From Nocardia macrotermitis (GTDB taxonomy: Bacteria > Actinomycetota > Actinomycetes > Mycobacteriales > Mycobacteriaceae), in assembly GCF_009604405.1 (NCBI RefSeq), contig NZ_WEGK01000017.1:104240-168239 (forward strand): a stretch of 64,000 nt of DNA, in the 5' to 3' direction. Below, one piece after another: positions 25,744 through 33,598 of the stretch; position 1 is the first letter of the stretch; each line of letters opens with the position of its first letter. The notes beneath the pieces are model-generated. The model was not told where the DNA came from and did not search any database. It was given only the letters and a program-made list of their open reading frames with translations. The position numbers were made by a program, and so were the translations under genes.

Positions 25744-26613
25744 ATGACAAGGACTTCGCCGACAGTTGCCGGCTGGGAACTGATGCTGCGTATCCTCAAC
25801 CGCGCCACCGATCGGGGTGTGAAGGCGGGGGCAATCGCCAAGGCGTTGGATGTGAGCCAGCAGTACTGGTCGAAGGTCAGTCATGGTCGCGGCATGCTGA
25901 GCGAGGACAAGCTTGCGATCCTGCTGCGGCTACTCGAGTTCGAGCCCGCTGATCAGGGCGAGTTGCGAGCTCTTCGTGAGGTTGCCAAGGGGCAGAATCC
26001 GTATGCGGAGTACTCGGCGCTGTTCTACGAGTCCCTCATGCGTTTCTTCGGGCTCGAAGCCGGCGCACAGTGCATCCGGAGCTTCGAAAATGGTGTTGTC
26101 CCAGGGCTTTTGCAGACCGAGGACTACATGCGGGCACTGATGAAGGGGAGCGTCGCCACCGGGCGGCCGCACGAAGTCGAGCAGCGCGTCAAAGCGCGGC
26201 GGCAGCGGCAACAGTTGCTCGATGATCCCGAACCGCTTCAGTTGTCGGTGATCATGGGCGAGGCGGCATTGATGTACCAGGTCGGCGGTCCGGAGGTGCA
26301 TCGCGAACAGCTACGCCATCTGCTCACCCTCATCGATGGGCGGCCGGAAACGCTCGACATCCGTCTCATTTCGTTCGAGGCGGGAGGGGCGATCGCAGCT
26401 TTGAACTCCGCAACCTTTCATCTCCTGGATTTCGAGAGTGGGCGACTGCCGACCTTGGGATGGGTCGAGGCCGCTGCCTATGGCGAGATCGCGGAGGATC
26501 GGAAGTGGGTGAACGAGATGGGCTACCTGTACAGCCAGGTGCAGTCGATCGCGCTCGGCCGGGAGGATTCGATCAACCTGATCGACCGGATTGCGAGTCG
26601 GAATATAGGCTAG
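25744..26613 (+). CDS. Scr1-type XRE regulator with DUF5753 domain
   Basis: A 289-residue protein. Residues about 20-75 are an XRE helix-turn-helix (GAIAKALDVSQQYWSKVSHG). Residues about 95-280 match the DUF5753 domain (SFENGVVPGLLQTEDYMRAL, then LSVIMGEAALMYQVGGPEV). Such regulators are encoded just upstream of DUF397 proteins; the pair is described as a toxin-antitoxin-like or developmental switch (Scr1/Scr2, BldB/WhiJ types) in actinomycetes. The ATG at 25744 begins the domain. The DUF397 gene follows after five bases. Confidence 0.9.
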   Translation: MTRTSPTVAGWELMLRILNRATDRGVKAGAIAKALDVSQQYWSKVSHGRGMLSEDKLAILLRLLEFEPADQGELRALREVAKGQNPYAEYSALFYESLMRFFGLEAGAQCIRSFENGVVPGLLQTEDYMRALMKGSVATGRPHEVEQRVKARRQRQQLLDDPEPLQLSVIMGEAALMYQVGGPEVHREQLRHLLTLIDGRPETLDIRLISFEAGGAIAALNSATFHLLDFESGRLPTLGWVEAAAYGEIAEDRKWVNEMGYLYSQVQSIALGREDSINLIDRIASRNIG

Positions 26614-26618
26614 CCAGT

Positions 26619-26954
26619 GTGAGTTCGCATTACTTCAAGTCGACATTCAGCGGTGCCGACAGGACCTGCGTGGAGGTCGCACTTGGGGTCGACCACGTTC
26701 GCATCCGCGACAGCAAGTACGACGGCGATCCGGCGGCCCAGCCGATCGTGTCGGTGGCTTCCGCCGATTGGCAGGCCGTGCTCGACCTGGTGTTGAGCGG
26801 CAATTCAGGTGAAGTCGACGGGGTGTGCATCACCCTCGCGTCGGCGGGCGGCGCGTCGATCACCGCGACAGGTGTTGCGCTGGAGTACAACGCGGCCGAG
26901 TGGGATGCGTTCGCGAAGGGTGTCGCCGACGGGCAGTTCGATCCTCACGGATAA
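26619..26954 (+). CDS. DUF397 protein, partner of the Scr1-type regulator
   Basis: A 111-residue protein with the DUF397 pattern FKSTFSGADRTCVEVA, VRIRDSKYDGDP, then VSVASADWQAVLDLV. In known pairs the DUF397 protein acts as the partner of the upstream XRE/DUF5753 regulator. It has an extra C-terminal region of about 50 residues, VDGVCITLASAGGASITATG, making it longer than the usual 60-90. GTG 26619 follows the regulator stop closely, so the two are coupled. Confidence 0.85.
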   Translation: MSSHYFKSTFSGADRTCVEVALGVDHVRIRDSKYDGDPAAQPIVSVASADWQAVLDLVLSGNSGEVDGVCITLASAGGASITATGVALEYNAAEWDAFAKGVADGQFDPHG

Positions 26955-26973
26955 TTTACCGGCATGCCGTGAG

Positions 26974-27045
26974 TCACGGAAATTCCTGCTGGACTTGGGA
27001 ATTCGTGATCCCGTGACACCTCAGCCGGTGGATCTTTGTTGCCGG
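26974..27045. repeat. Dispersed repeat, copy 1
   Basis: Begins CACGGAAATTCCTGCTGGAC and shares its core (GCTGGACTTGG.GAATTCGT, then GCCGGTGGATC) with copies at 29571-29720 and 33710-33825. This copy is the shortest. Confidence 0.55.
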
Positions 27046-27327
27046 TACGGAGCCTGTCGACGAGGCTCACCGGTCTGCTCGTCGGTCGCGGTGACCGTCC
27101 AGCTTCAGGCTCTGGGGCGCATTTGGTGGTCTCGGTACCCGTCGGCTCGGATGCGGCGTGAACGATCTTGTCGTAATGGGTATTTCGCGCAACGATCGTG
27201 ATGCGCCGTCCGCGCGGACCCACCGGATCGGCGTGACCACCGAATGTGAACCAGAGCCCAGCTTCCTGCCTCGCTCGGCAGCTCGCCTCGGTAATCCGTC
27301 GCCCGCTGGGTTTGCCCCGGTCGAGGC

Positions 27328-27376
27328 CGGATTGTCCTGGTATTGGGCTCGTTTGCGCTGGGCAGTCGCCTGGGCG
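27328..27376 (+). promoter_or_regulatory. Degraded copy of the ribosomal promoter block
   Basis: The segment around GGATTGTCCTGGTATTGGGC followed by CGCTGGGCAGTCGCCTGGG closely parallels the rpsH upstream block (GATTTTGTCCTGGTAGTGGGC, TACACTGGTCCAGTTGCCTGGG in parts). The -10 hexamer is lost (TGCGCT in place of TACACT), so it is probably inactive. Confidence 0.45.
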
Positions 27377-27454
27377 TGGTTGGGCCACGTTCGTACCGAC
27401 GGAGTGGGTGGTGTTCCGTCCCGTGGCAGGCGGTGTTGTCCCTGGCGTCAGGCG

Positions 27455-27570
27455 GCGATGCCCCGGGGCAAGTGCTGATGCCCCGGGGGTAGGCGGCGAC
27501 GTCCCGGGGGGTAGGCGGCGATGTCCCAGGGTAGGCGGTGTTGTCCCGGGGCAGGTGGTGATGTCCCGGG
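27455..27570. repeat. GC-rich minisatellite, cluster 1
   Basis: About six imperfect copies of a 20-21-base unit of the form GGCGGTGATGTCCCGGGGCA, each centred on a CCCGGGG block. A second cluster of the same unit lies at 27705-27793. Confidence 0.7.
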
Positions 27571-27690
27571 GGTCAGGCGGCGAGGTCGCCGGGTTTTCGT
27601 TCTCGTAGCCAGCGTTGGTGGGCCGCGTGTTCTCGTTCCCGGCGGGTGTGGATGTGGGTGACGATCTGCGCGAGGAGTTCTCCGGCGTGG
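27571..27690 (-). pseudogene. Duplicated 3' end of the HNH endonuclease gene
   Basis: About 120 bases repeat, with scattered changes, the last 120 bases of the intact HNH gene (27795-27915), including the codons for the KPGDLAA C-terminus and stop. The piece is flanked by the two minisatellite clusters, which suggests slippage or unequal crossing-over between repeats. Confidence 0.7.
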
Positions 27691-27704
27691 TGCAGGCGGT
27701 GATG

Positions 27705-27793
27705 TCCTGGGGTAGTCGGTGATGTCCCCGGGGCAGGCGGTGATGTCTCCGGGGCAGGCGGCGATGCCTCGGGGCAAGTGGTGATGCCCCGGG
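27705..27793. repeat. GC-rich minisatellite, cluster 2
   Basis: About four copies of GGTGATGTCCCCGGGGCAGG-type units (20-21 bases) ending directly at the stop codon of the HNH gene. Confidence 0.7.
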
Positions 27794-27794
27794 G

Positions 27795-29294
27795 TCAGGC
27801 GGCGAGGTCGCCGGGTTTTCGTTCCCGTAGCCAACGCTGGTGGGCCGCGCGGTCTCGTTCCCGCCGGGTATGGATTCGCGCGACGATCTGGGCGAGGAGT
27901 TCGCCCGCGTGGTGGCGGTGGTTGACGCGTGGGGTGCCGGTCGGGTCGATATGAGCGGGCGCGATCCACGCGGTCCGGCCCGGGAACTGTGAATCCTCGT
28001 CCAGGACAACAGTTTTCCAACCGGTATCGGTGTCGTTGATCAGGGCGTGGCAGTGGTCGCACGCCAGAACCAGGTTCTCGATGTCGGTGGGTCCGCCCTT
28101 GCTGTGATCACGCACATGATGCACCGCGCACAAGGACGCGGGTGCGTCGCAGCCCGGGCGGGAGCAGCCACCGAGTGCGGCGATCAACGCGAGTCGTTGC
28201 GCGGGGGACGCCAGCCGCCGTGTCCGCCCCAGATGCAGGGGTAGCCCGGCGTGGTCGAACACCGCCAGATACGGGCGCGAACGCTCCGCCAGGCGTAGTG
28301 CGTCACCGATCGGGACGGTGCCTCCGGTGGCGGTGGTCGCCACCCCCGCACCTTGTTCCACGTCTTCCACGCGCAGGGTGAGCACGGTGGTGACCGGCAT
28401 CCCCCGATGCGCGCCGAGGGCATCCGGATCGATCAACGTTCCCAGTAGGAGGGTGAACGCGTCGTGGGTGCGTTGCGCGGCGGTGCGGGTATCACGCTGC
28501 GCGGCAGCGGTGATCACTGCCGGATCGGTGCGATCCAGATCGGTACCGGGACTGGTCGGGTCGTCCGGGTTCGCCACACCGGGGCGTGCGTATTTGGCCA
28601 GGACCGGGTCCAGCAGTGCCCGCAGGACCGGGTCGATGTCGCCGCTGATGGGGGACATCCCGTCCGCGCGTTGGCGGCCGATGCGGATCCCGCGCATGCG
28701 GGCGCGATCGGTCGAATCGGTGAGTTTCCCGTCGGGGTCCAGGTGTGCCAGGATGCTGTCCCCGATTGTGCCGATATCGTCGGGGGAGCCGGTGACCGCG
28801 AACTCGGCCAGGATCTGTTCGGCCGCGACCCGGTCATCGGTGGCGGTGGTGCGGGGGACCCGGGTCATCACCGCCCCGATCCCGCGAGCGTGCTCGGCCG
28901 AGATGTCCCCGCGTCGTAACGCTGCTGCCGTGCACGGTAATTCGGGTTCGCGTTCGTCCCCGGCAAGGTTGCGGAACGTGCCCACACGAGTGGCGGCGCG
29001 GACTCGTGCACCGGCTTCGGCGTGGGACAGGCGCAGGGTTTGCATCAGGAACCGTTTGATCGTCTTCGCGCCCGTGTTCGCGGGGATGGATCGGGAATCG
29101 ATATCGATCAACACCTGGTGTTGGACCGCGGTGAGTATGCGTGCCGCGCGTTCGATCCCGCGCAGCAGTTCCACCACCGCACTATCGGACAGCGGGGTCA
29201 ATGGCCGGCCGACCAGGTCACCGACCGCGGCCAGCAGCACATCAGCGGTGAGCTCGCCTGCGAACTCCCCGGCATCCACGCTGTTCGAATCCAT
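27795..29294 (-). CDS. 13E12-type (DUF222) HNH endonuclease
   Basis: A 499-residue protein of the actinobacterial 13E12/DUF222 family. The N-terminal two-thirds form the helical DUF222 domain (RGIERAARILTAVQHQVLID, AEAGARVRAA, GDISAEHARGIGAVM). The C-terminal part holds an HNH zinc-nuclease site: CSRPGCDAPASLCAVHHVRD, then GGPTDIENLVLACDHCH. It should nick or cut DNA. A near-consensus LexA box overlaps the start codon, so it is predicted to be DNA-damage inducible; members of this family in M. tuberculosis are known to be SOS-regulated. Its 3' end has been duplicated downstream. Confidence 0.9.
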   Translation of the reverse strand: MDSNSVDAGEFAGELTADVLLAAVGDLVGRPLTPLSDSAVVELLRGIERAARILTAVQHQVLIDIDSRSIPANTGAKTIKRFLMQTLRLSHAEAGARVRAATRVGTFRNLAGDEREPELPCTAAALRRGDISAEHARGIGAVMTRVPRTTATDDRVAAEQILAEFAVTGSPDDIGTIGDSILAHLDPDGKLTDSTDRARMRGIRIGRQRADGMSPISGDIDPVLRALLDPVLAKYARPGVANPDDPTSPGTDLDRTDPAVITAAAQRDTRTAAQRTHDAFTLLLGTLIDPDALGAHRGMPVTTVLTLRVEDVEQGAGVATTATGGTVPIGDALRLAERSRPYLAVFDHAGLPLHLGRTRRLASPAQRLALIAALGGCSRPGCDAPASLCAVHHVRDHSKGGPTDIENLVLACDHCHALINDTDTGWKTVVLDEDSQFPGRTAWIAPAHIDPTGTPRVNHRHHAGELLAQIVARIHTRRERDRAAHQRWLRERKPGDLAA

Positions 29295-29306
29295 GTTCGA
29301 ATTCTA
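29285..29306 (-). promoter_or_regulatory. LexA (SOS) box and -10 element of the HNH gene
   Basis: TCGAATCCATGTTCGA (29285-29300) matches the mycobacterial SOS box TCGAAC-N4-GTTCGA at 11 of 12 defined bases and overlaps the start codon (29292-29294). On the minus strand TAGAAT (29306-29301) abuts it, placing the transcription start at or near the ATG: a leaderless transcript that LexA would block directly. Confidence 0.75.
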
Positions 29307-29415
29307 TCCCGAAAATCACCCCCGGAACACCGCCACAGCGATGTGAAATCAGAATCTTCACCCTGGACAGCTGACCGAATAATGCTCGCACACAACACTT
29401 TTAACCGAACCTGTC

Positions 29416-29485
29416 TGTGCTGTGCTGTGCTGTGCTGTGCTGTGCTGTGCTGTGCTGTGCTGTGCTGTGCTGTGCTGTGCTGTGC
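29416..29485. repeat. TGTGC pentanucleotide microsatellite, 14 copies
   Basis: Fourteen perfect TGTGC units in a row (70 bases), flanked by inverted half-sites AACCGAA and TTCGGTT. It lies in the non-coding stretch 29295-29866 upstream of the HNH gene. Perfect arrays like this change length by slippage. Confidence 0.97.
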
Positions 29486-29566
29486 TGTGACGTTTCGGTT
29501 CGGCGAAACCGATGCGGTGGATACCGGTGATCGGTTACCCAGGCAGTAATTCACTGATGTGCTGTG

Positions 29567-29640
29567 ACATTTGGAAATTATTGCTGGACTTGGTGATTCG
29601 TAGCTCTGCGATCTCCGGCCGGTGGATTCTGTTCATCAGT
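29567..29640. repeat. Dispersed repeat, copy 2
   Basis: Begins near GGAAATTATTGCTGGACTTG and continues GTGATTCGT, then GCCGGTGGATTC and GTTCATC. It aligns with 33710-33780 and, more loosely, with 26974-27045. The homology with copy 3 continues about 60 bases into the antitoxin-like relic that follows. Confidence 0.6.
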
Positions 29641-29654
29641 GACCTTTTTCGGAC

Positions 29655-29725
29655 ACCAGAAGCCGTCGATCGTTGCTGCGGAACGCAACTCGTGACAGCC
29701 GATCTCCCGCGCGTGTGTCTGCGGC
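29655..29725 (-). pseudogene. Phd/YefM-type antitoxin 3' relic
   Basis: Read on the minus strand, THAREIGCHELRSAATIDG parallels HTRDIARHELRSAASVDEL of the intact antitoxin gene at 34795-35049. Only the C-terminal coding part is left, and no toxin gene is attached. Confidence 0.55.
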
Positions 29726-29866
29726 GGTGACCATCTCGATGGGCTGCCGGTGCGTTTCACGTCCCGAGGGCGTCTGCATGTGGCCAGGTCAGCGAACTTG
29801 CTTTCTCGTATATGCTGACCACAGTAGTTCCGTGTACTCGGCAATTCGGCGATGGAAGGGGCGACT

Positions 29867-30481
29867 GTGAGTGTGGCAGTCGATTTCGGCTCGTCCTTCG
29901 GCGCTGGACCGTACACGGCGCGGGATCTGCACAACGGTCCGGAGGAGGGGAAGGGCTTCGAGCTGTGGAACGGATGGCTGGTCGAGAAGATGTCGCCGTC
30001 GCTGCGTCATAACCGGATGGGGCGGGGGCTGCGCAGTGTGTTCATCGAGGCGGCGCGGCGGGCCGGGGCGGACGTACTTATCGATGGGGGTGAATACGAG
30101 TTCGCGTTTCCCGGTGCGGTTCGCAAGCCCGATGTTTTCATCATCGATGCCAAGGCGGAGGAGGCCGGGTTCCTGGAGGGGGAGCTCTACCTCGATCCAT
30201 CGGACCTGTTGCTGGTCGCCGAGGTGGTTTCGCCTCGAAGCGGTAGTGAGGCACACGATCGGAAGATCAAGCGGGACGAGTATGCGCGGGCCGGGATTCC
30301 GCATTACTGGATCGTCGATTTCGCTCCGGTCGCTCGGATCGAGGCGCTCGATCTGGAGCGGGGGCGATACGTTCGTAAGGCCCTGGTCACCGGTGACGAC
30401 GTGCTGGTGGTCGAGCAGCCGTTCGAGATCAGCGTTTCGCCGAACGTCCTGTTCGAGCTCGGGCGGCGTGACTTCGCCTGA
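29867..30481 (+). CDS. Uma2-family PD-(D/E)XK endonuclease-like protein
   Basis: A 204-residue Uma2 protein. It has FELWNGWLVEKMSPS, HNRMGRGL, the acidic site RKPDVFIID, the LLLVAEVVSPRSGSEAHDRK helix-strand with the second carboxylate and Lys, and EYARAGIPHYWIVD. This is the classic Uma2 order and length. The family is a PD-(D/E)XK fold common in actinobacteria and cyanobacteria, often in variable regions; its cellular target is unknown. GTG 29867 with GGAAGGGG upstream is preferred over ATG 29852. Confidence 0.88.
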   Translation: MSVAVDFGSSFGAGPYTARDLHNGPEEGKGFELWNGWLVEKMSPSLRHNRMGRGLRSVFIEAARRAGADVLIDGGEYEFAFPGAVRKPDVFIIDAKAEEAGFLEGELYLDPSDLLLVAEVVSPRSGSEAHDRKIKRDEYARAGIPHYWIVDFAPVARIEALDLERGRYVRKALVTGDDVLVVEQPFEISVSPNVLFELGRRDFA

Positions 30482-30543
30482 TTCGGCGGTGAGTGCGTGA
30501 TGGGCGAATCGCGGGTCGGCCCGATTTCGCCCGGGTGGCGCGG

Positions 30544-31353
30544 TCAATCGATGGGGCGGAGTCTGCCTCGGGAGCGGACTATGGGGAGGTCGTGTTGCAT
30601 TTGCCAGTTCTCCATGATCATGGCGAAGGTTCGGTTGCCTACGCGCAGTTGGGCTTCGGAGCTGACGGGGCGGGTGTAGGTGACTTCCTTGGATTCCCAG
30701 AGGCGGCGGAATTCGGGGTGTTGCCAGAGTTGGCGGTGGGCGCGACGGGCCCATTCGGTGTGGCCGTAGCGGCCCATCGTGCCGCGATGCACCGCGACAC
30801 CCTGGCGGACCTGGTCGTCCCAGTTGATCATGATGTGCCGGGCCTCGTCGGTGAACGACCATTCGAGCATGTACATGCCGGGCGTGTGGGAGGGGAAGGT
30901 ATCCAGGTACGCCTGGTTGGCCGCGAGTAGTTGGCGCTGCGGGGCGTAGAAGGACACCAGGTCGTCGGTGGTCTCGTCCATTTCGGTGCGCATCATCGGG
31001 GAGACCGCGTCCAGGAAAGTTTGCAGCGGCGGCATTTCCATCGCGGTGTCCAGGCCGACCAGGCCGGGATAGGGCGAGGCGTAGCCGGCCAGATCGCAGA
31101 CGTAACGCCATTCGTCCTCGTCGGCGCGATAAGCGGTGGTCAGCAGGCGCAGGATGCCGACGTCGACCTGGCCGACCTCGTCCCGTTCGACCTTGGTCAG
31201 GTAGCTGGCGGTGATGTGCACCTGCGCCGCCGCCTTCTCCCGGCTCAGTTTCCGGTTCGTCGGAAGCGTGCCCTCGGCGTGTCTGCGCTCGGCCTCACGC
31301 TGACGCAGAAAGCTCAGGAATTGTCCCAACGTCGGGTTCTCCGGCTCGCGCAT
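30544..31353 (-). CDS. XRE-family regulator with MmyB-like ligand-binding domain
   Basis: A 269-residue regulator. The N-terminal helix-turn-helix (KLSREKAAAQVHITASYLTK) is followed by the MmyB-like ligand-binding domain at about 110-265 (DLVSFYAPQRQLLAANQAY, YMLEWSFTDEARHIMINWDD, then RRLWESKEVTYTRPVSS). Such regulators bind fatty-acid-like ligands and often control a divergent oxidoreductase or P450, as here. ATG 31353 lies 12 bases from GGGAGG; ATG 31365 touches it and is the alternative. Confidence 0.85.
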   Translation of the reverse strand: MREPENPTLGQFLSFLRQREAERRHAEGTLPTNRKLSREKAAAQVHITASYLTKVERDEVGQVDVGILRLLTTAYRADEDEWRYVCDLAGYASPYPGLVGLDTAMEMPPLQTFLDAVSPMMRTEMDETTDDLVSFYAPQRQLLAANQAYLDTFPSHTPGMYMLEWSFTDEARHIMINWDDQVRQGVAVHRGTMGRYGHTEWARRAHRQLWQHPEFRRLWESKEVTYTRPVSSEAQLRVGNRTFAMIMENWQMQHDLPIVRSRGRLRPID

Positions 31354-31378
31354 CGCTGCGGACATCCTCCCGTGATCT

Positions 31379-31401
31379 TGTATGCACCGGCAGTGTATAC
31401 A
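31379..31401. promoter_or_regulatory. Candidate operator between the XRE and P450 genes
   Basis: Two near-identical octamers, TGTATGCA (31379-31386) and TGTATACA (31394-31401, a perfect palindrome), lie 15 bases apart in the 106-base divergent control region. They are plausible half-sites for the XRE regulator. Confidence 0.4.
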
Positions 31402-31459
31402 GCGGTCCGGATGGTCTCGAACCGGTCGAAAGTTGGTGTGCCCTGCTAGGTTTCGGCGC

Positions 31460-32704
31460 ATGGCGGACGAGACCACTGCTGTTGTGGGTGAATCAGCGAT
31501 CGAGGCGGTCGAGTTGGGGGAGGACTTCTTTCGCGAACCGCACGCCGTGTACGAGCGGTTACGTCGTCGTGGACCGGTGCATTTCGTGCGATTCCCCGAT
31601 GCGAGCACCGGGTGGTTGGTCACCGGGTACGAGGCGGCCAAGGCGGCGTTCACCGATCCCGGCATCAGCAAGGTCCTCGGTGCGCCCGACGCGCTGGACG
31701 CCGTGGCCGCGAGCGGCGGGGACCACACGATACGCAGCGGGTTGTTCAAGGACATGATGGTGTTCTACGACCCGCCCGAGCACACCCGGCTGCGCGCGCT
31801 GGTCAACCGGGCGTTCGGCAGCCGTGCGATCCGCGATCTGGAACCCCGCGTGGTCGAGATCGCCGACGCGTTGCTCGCGGACATGGCGACGCGGGCCGAC
31901 GAGACGCAGGATCTGTTGCAGGAGTACGCGAGTCCGCTGTCGATGCTGGTCATCTGCGAGCTGCTCGGCGTGCCGCCCACCGACCGCGGGCGGTTCCGGG
32001 AGTGGTCGGCGATCGTGGTCTCCAGCGAACCGACCCGCGATGCCCGCACGACCGCGGTCCAGGAATTCGTCGGATACATCGATGCGCTGATCCGCGCGAA
32101 AATGGCTGCGCCGCAAGAGGATCTGCTGTCCGAACTCATCGCCGCCGGGGAAGGCGGGAACCGGCTCAGTCACCGTGAGCTGATCAGCATGGTGTTCCTG
32201 CTCCTGGTCGCCGGATACGAGACCAGTGCCAACCTCATCGGCAACGCCGTTGCGTTGTTGTTGTCCGGCAACGGTTCTCGTGCGTCGCTACGGGAGGATC
32301 CCGATCGGATTCCGGCGTTCGTGGAGGAGGTGCTGCGGTACGAGTCGCCGACCCGCGAGACCACTTTCCGGTACACCAGGGAGCCGGTCAGGTTGGGTGG
32401 TGTCGAGATTCCGGCGGGGCAGGTCGTCGTGCTGTCGGTCGCCGCCGCCGGCCGCGATCCGGAACGTTTCACCGAGCCGGACGAGTTCGACCCGGATCGC
32501 CCCGCCAACCAGCACCTTGCCTTCGGCCACGGCATCCACCGCTGCGTCGGCGCCCAGTTGTCCCGCACCGAGGGCATCGTCGCCCTCACCCGCCTGCTCG
32601 CCACCCACCCCGACCTCCAACTCGCCCCCGACGCCGACCTGACCTGGCGCAAAAGCCTCATCGTGCGCGGCCTGACCACCGTCCCGGTCCGCCTACATCC
32701 CTGA
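31460..32704 (+). CDS. Cytochrome P450
   Basis: A 414-residue soluble bacterial P450 (CYP107-like by general look). The I-helix oxygen-binding motif is AGYETS, the K-helix ExxR is in EEVLRYESPTRE, and the haem loop is FGHGIHRCVGAQLSR, whose Cys ligates iron. ATG 31460 starts the usual short N-terminus. It hydroxylates or otherwise oxidises an unknown substrate and needs partner redox proteins that are not encoded nearby. It is divergent from, and probably regulated by, the XRE/MmyB-like gene. Confidence 0.93.
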   Translation: MADETTAVVGESAIEAVELGEDFFREPHAVYERLRRRGPVHFVRFPDASTGWLVTGYEAAKAAFTDPGISKVLGAPDALDAVAASGGDHTIRSGLFKDMMVFYDPPEHTRLRALVNRAFGSRAIRDLEPRVVEIADALLADMATRADETQDLLQEYASPLSMLVICELLGVPPTDRGRFREWSAIVVSSEPTRDARTTAVQEFVGYIDALIRAKMAAPQEDLLSELIAAGEGGNRLSHRELISMVFLLLVAGYETSANLIGNAVALLLSGNGSRASLREDPDRIPAFVEEVLRYESPTRETTFRYTREPVRLGGVEIPAGQVVVLSVAAAGRDPERFTEPDEFDPDRPANQHLAFGHGIHRCVGAQLSRTEGIVALTRLLATHPDLQLAPDADLTWRKSLIVRGLTTVPVRLHP

Positions 32705-32905
32705 TCAGGCATCCGCGAGCCGCCGGTACCGAGTCCGTCGAGGAGGGGAGGACTCGGTGCCGGTGCGCGGTCGTGCGGGGTGCCATCGCATCCGATCACG
32801 CCCGGCAGTGGTCGGTCGGCCGAGTTCGCGGTGGGGGTGTCGTCGAGCCCAGCGCATCTGCGCAACGGTCGGGGGAAGGCTCGGGAGTTGCTCGGAGATC
32901 GGCGG

Positions 32906-33325
32906 TTACACCGGGACCATGGTCAGGAGGTTCTCGGTGCCTCTGAAGTCGTCCGGGTTGCGTGTGTAGAGCGGCAGATCGTTGACCGACGCGATGGCTG
33001 CGATCATCAGGTCGACCTTGCGCGGCTTGGGGTTTCGGCCTGCTGCCACGACCAGTTTTGCCAAGGAGGTGAACCGACGGGCGGCGGTGGGGCAGAAGGG
33101 GAGCGGATCAAAAGCGTGTTCCAGCTCCAGCATTCGCTCGGTTCGCAGGGCCAGCGTCTCCGGTGTCTTGGCGCTGGCGATGCCCAATCCCAGCTCGGCC
33201 AGGGTGAGGGTGCAGATCTTCGGTTCGATCGGCAGGTCTGCTTGGTCCAGTAGTTCGAGATCGATCAGAACGCAGGTGTCCAGCAGCCCAGCCGGAAATC
33301 GGGTGTTCGACACCGGCTCAGTCAT
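32906..33325 (-). CDS. VapC-type PIN-domain toxin, module 1
   Basis: A 139-residue PIN ribonuclease. Asp of LLDTCVLIDLE is the first acidic ligand, TLAELGLGI supplies the Glu, KVDLMIAAIA the next Asp, and LYTRNPDDFRG the last acidic residues. It probably cleaves tRNA or rRNA when unopposed. Its start overlaps the antitoxin's 3' end by eight bases, so the two are coupled. A relic of a close copy lies at 21969. Confidence 0.9.
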   Translation of the reverse strand: MTEPVSNTRFPAGLLDTCVLIDLELLDQADLPIEPKICTLTLAELGLGIASAKTPETLALRTERMLELEHAFDPLPFCPTAARRFTSLAKLVVAAGRNPKPRKVDLMIAAIASVNDLPLYTRNPDDFRGTENLLTMVPV

Positions 33326-33572
33326 CGAGGCGATCCTCGCCGAACATCTCGTCGACCTCCGCGCGCTCCTCTGCGCTGCTGGGAAGACCGGCGAATCGGG
33401 CCAGCCGTGCTCGGAGCTCAGCAGTGGTGATGCTCCGGCGCGGCGCGATGGGGCGTAACTCGCCGACCGGTCGGCCATTGCGGGTGATGATGTAGTCGTC
33501 GCCGGCTTCGAGTCCGTCCATCACGCCCGCGCTGCCATTGCGCAACTCGGCCTGGGTGATCGTCTTCGTCAT
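33318..33572 (-). CDS. Phd/YefM-type antitoxin, module 1
   Basis: 84 residues. The N-terminal Phd/YefM DNA-binding fold is ITQAELRNGSAGVMDGLEAG followed by YIITRNGRPVGEL. The acidic C-terminal tail AEERAEVDEMFGEDRLDD should wrap the PIN toxin active site. A perfect palindrome at 33582-33598, just upstream, is the probable autorepression site. Confidence 0.9.
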   Translation of the reverse strand: MTKTITQAELRNGSAGVMDGLEAGDDYIITRNGRPVGELRPIAPRRSITTAELRARLARFAGLPSSAEERAEVDEMFGEDRLDD

Positions 33573-33581
33573 AACACGACG

Positions 33582-33598
33582 ATAGCAACGGTTGCTAT
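33582..33598. promoter_or_regulatory. Operator palindrome of toxin-antitoxin module 1
   Basis: ATAGCAACGGTTGCTAT is a perfect 17-base palindrome (8-base arms, one central base), ten bases upstream of the antitoxin start. Confidence 0.75.

Larger units (their letters stand above)
26955..27794. other. Gene-free repeat-rich region
   Basis: No convincing gene lies in these 840 bases. They hold one copy of a dispersed repeat (26974-27045), a degraded copy of the rpsH promoter block (27328-27376), two GC-rich minisatellite clusters, and a duplicated 3' end of the HNH gene. Open frames through the GC-rich part are Pro/Gly/Arg-rich artefacts of the repeats. Confidence 0.6.

Noticed and set aside
26945..28062. 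Pro/His/Arg-rich frames over the minisatellites
   Set aside because: The translations simply reflect the 20-21-base repeats and the HNH 3' duplication.
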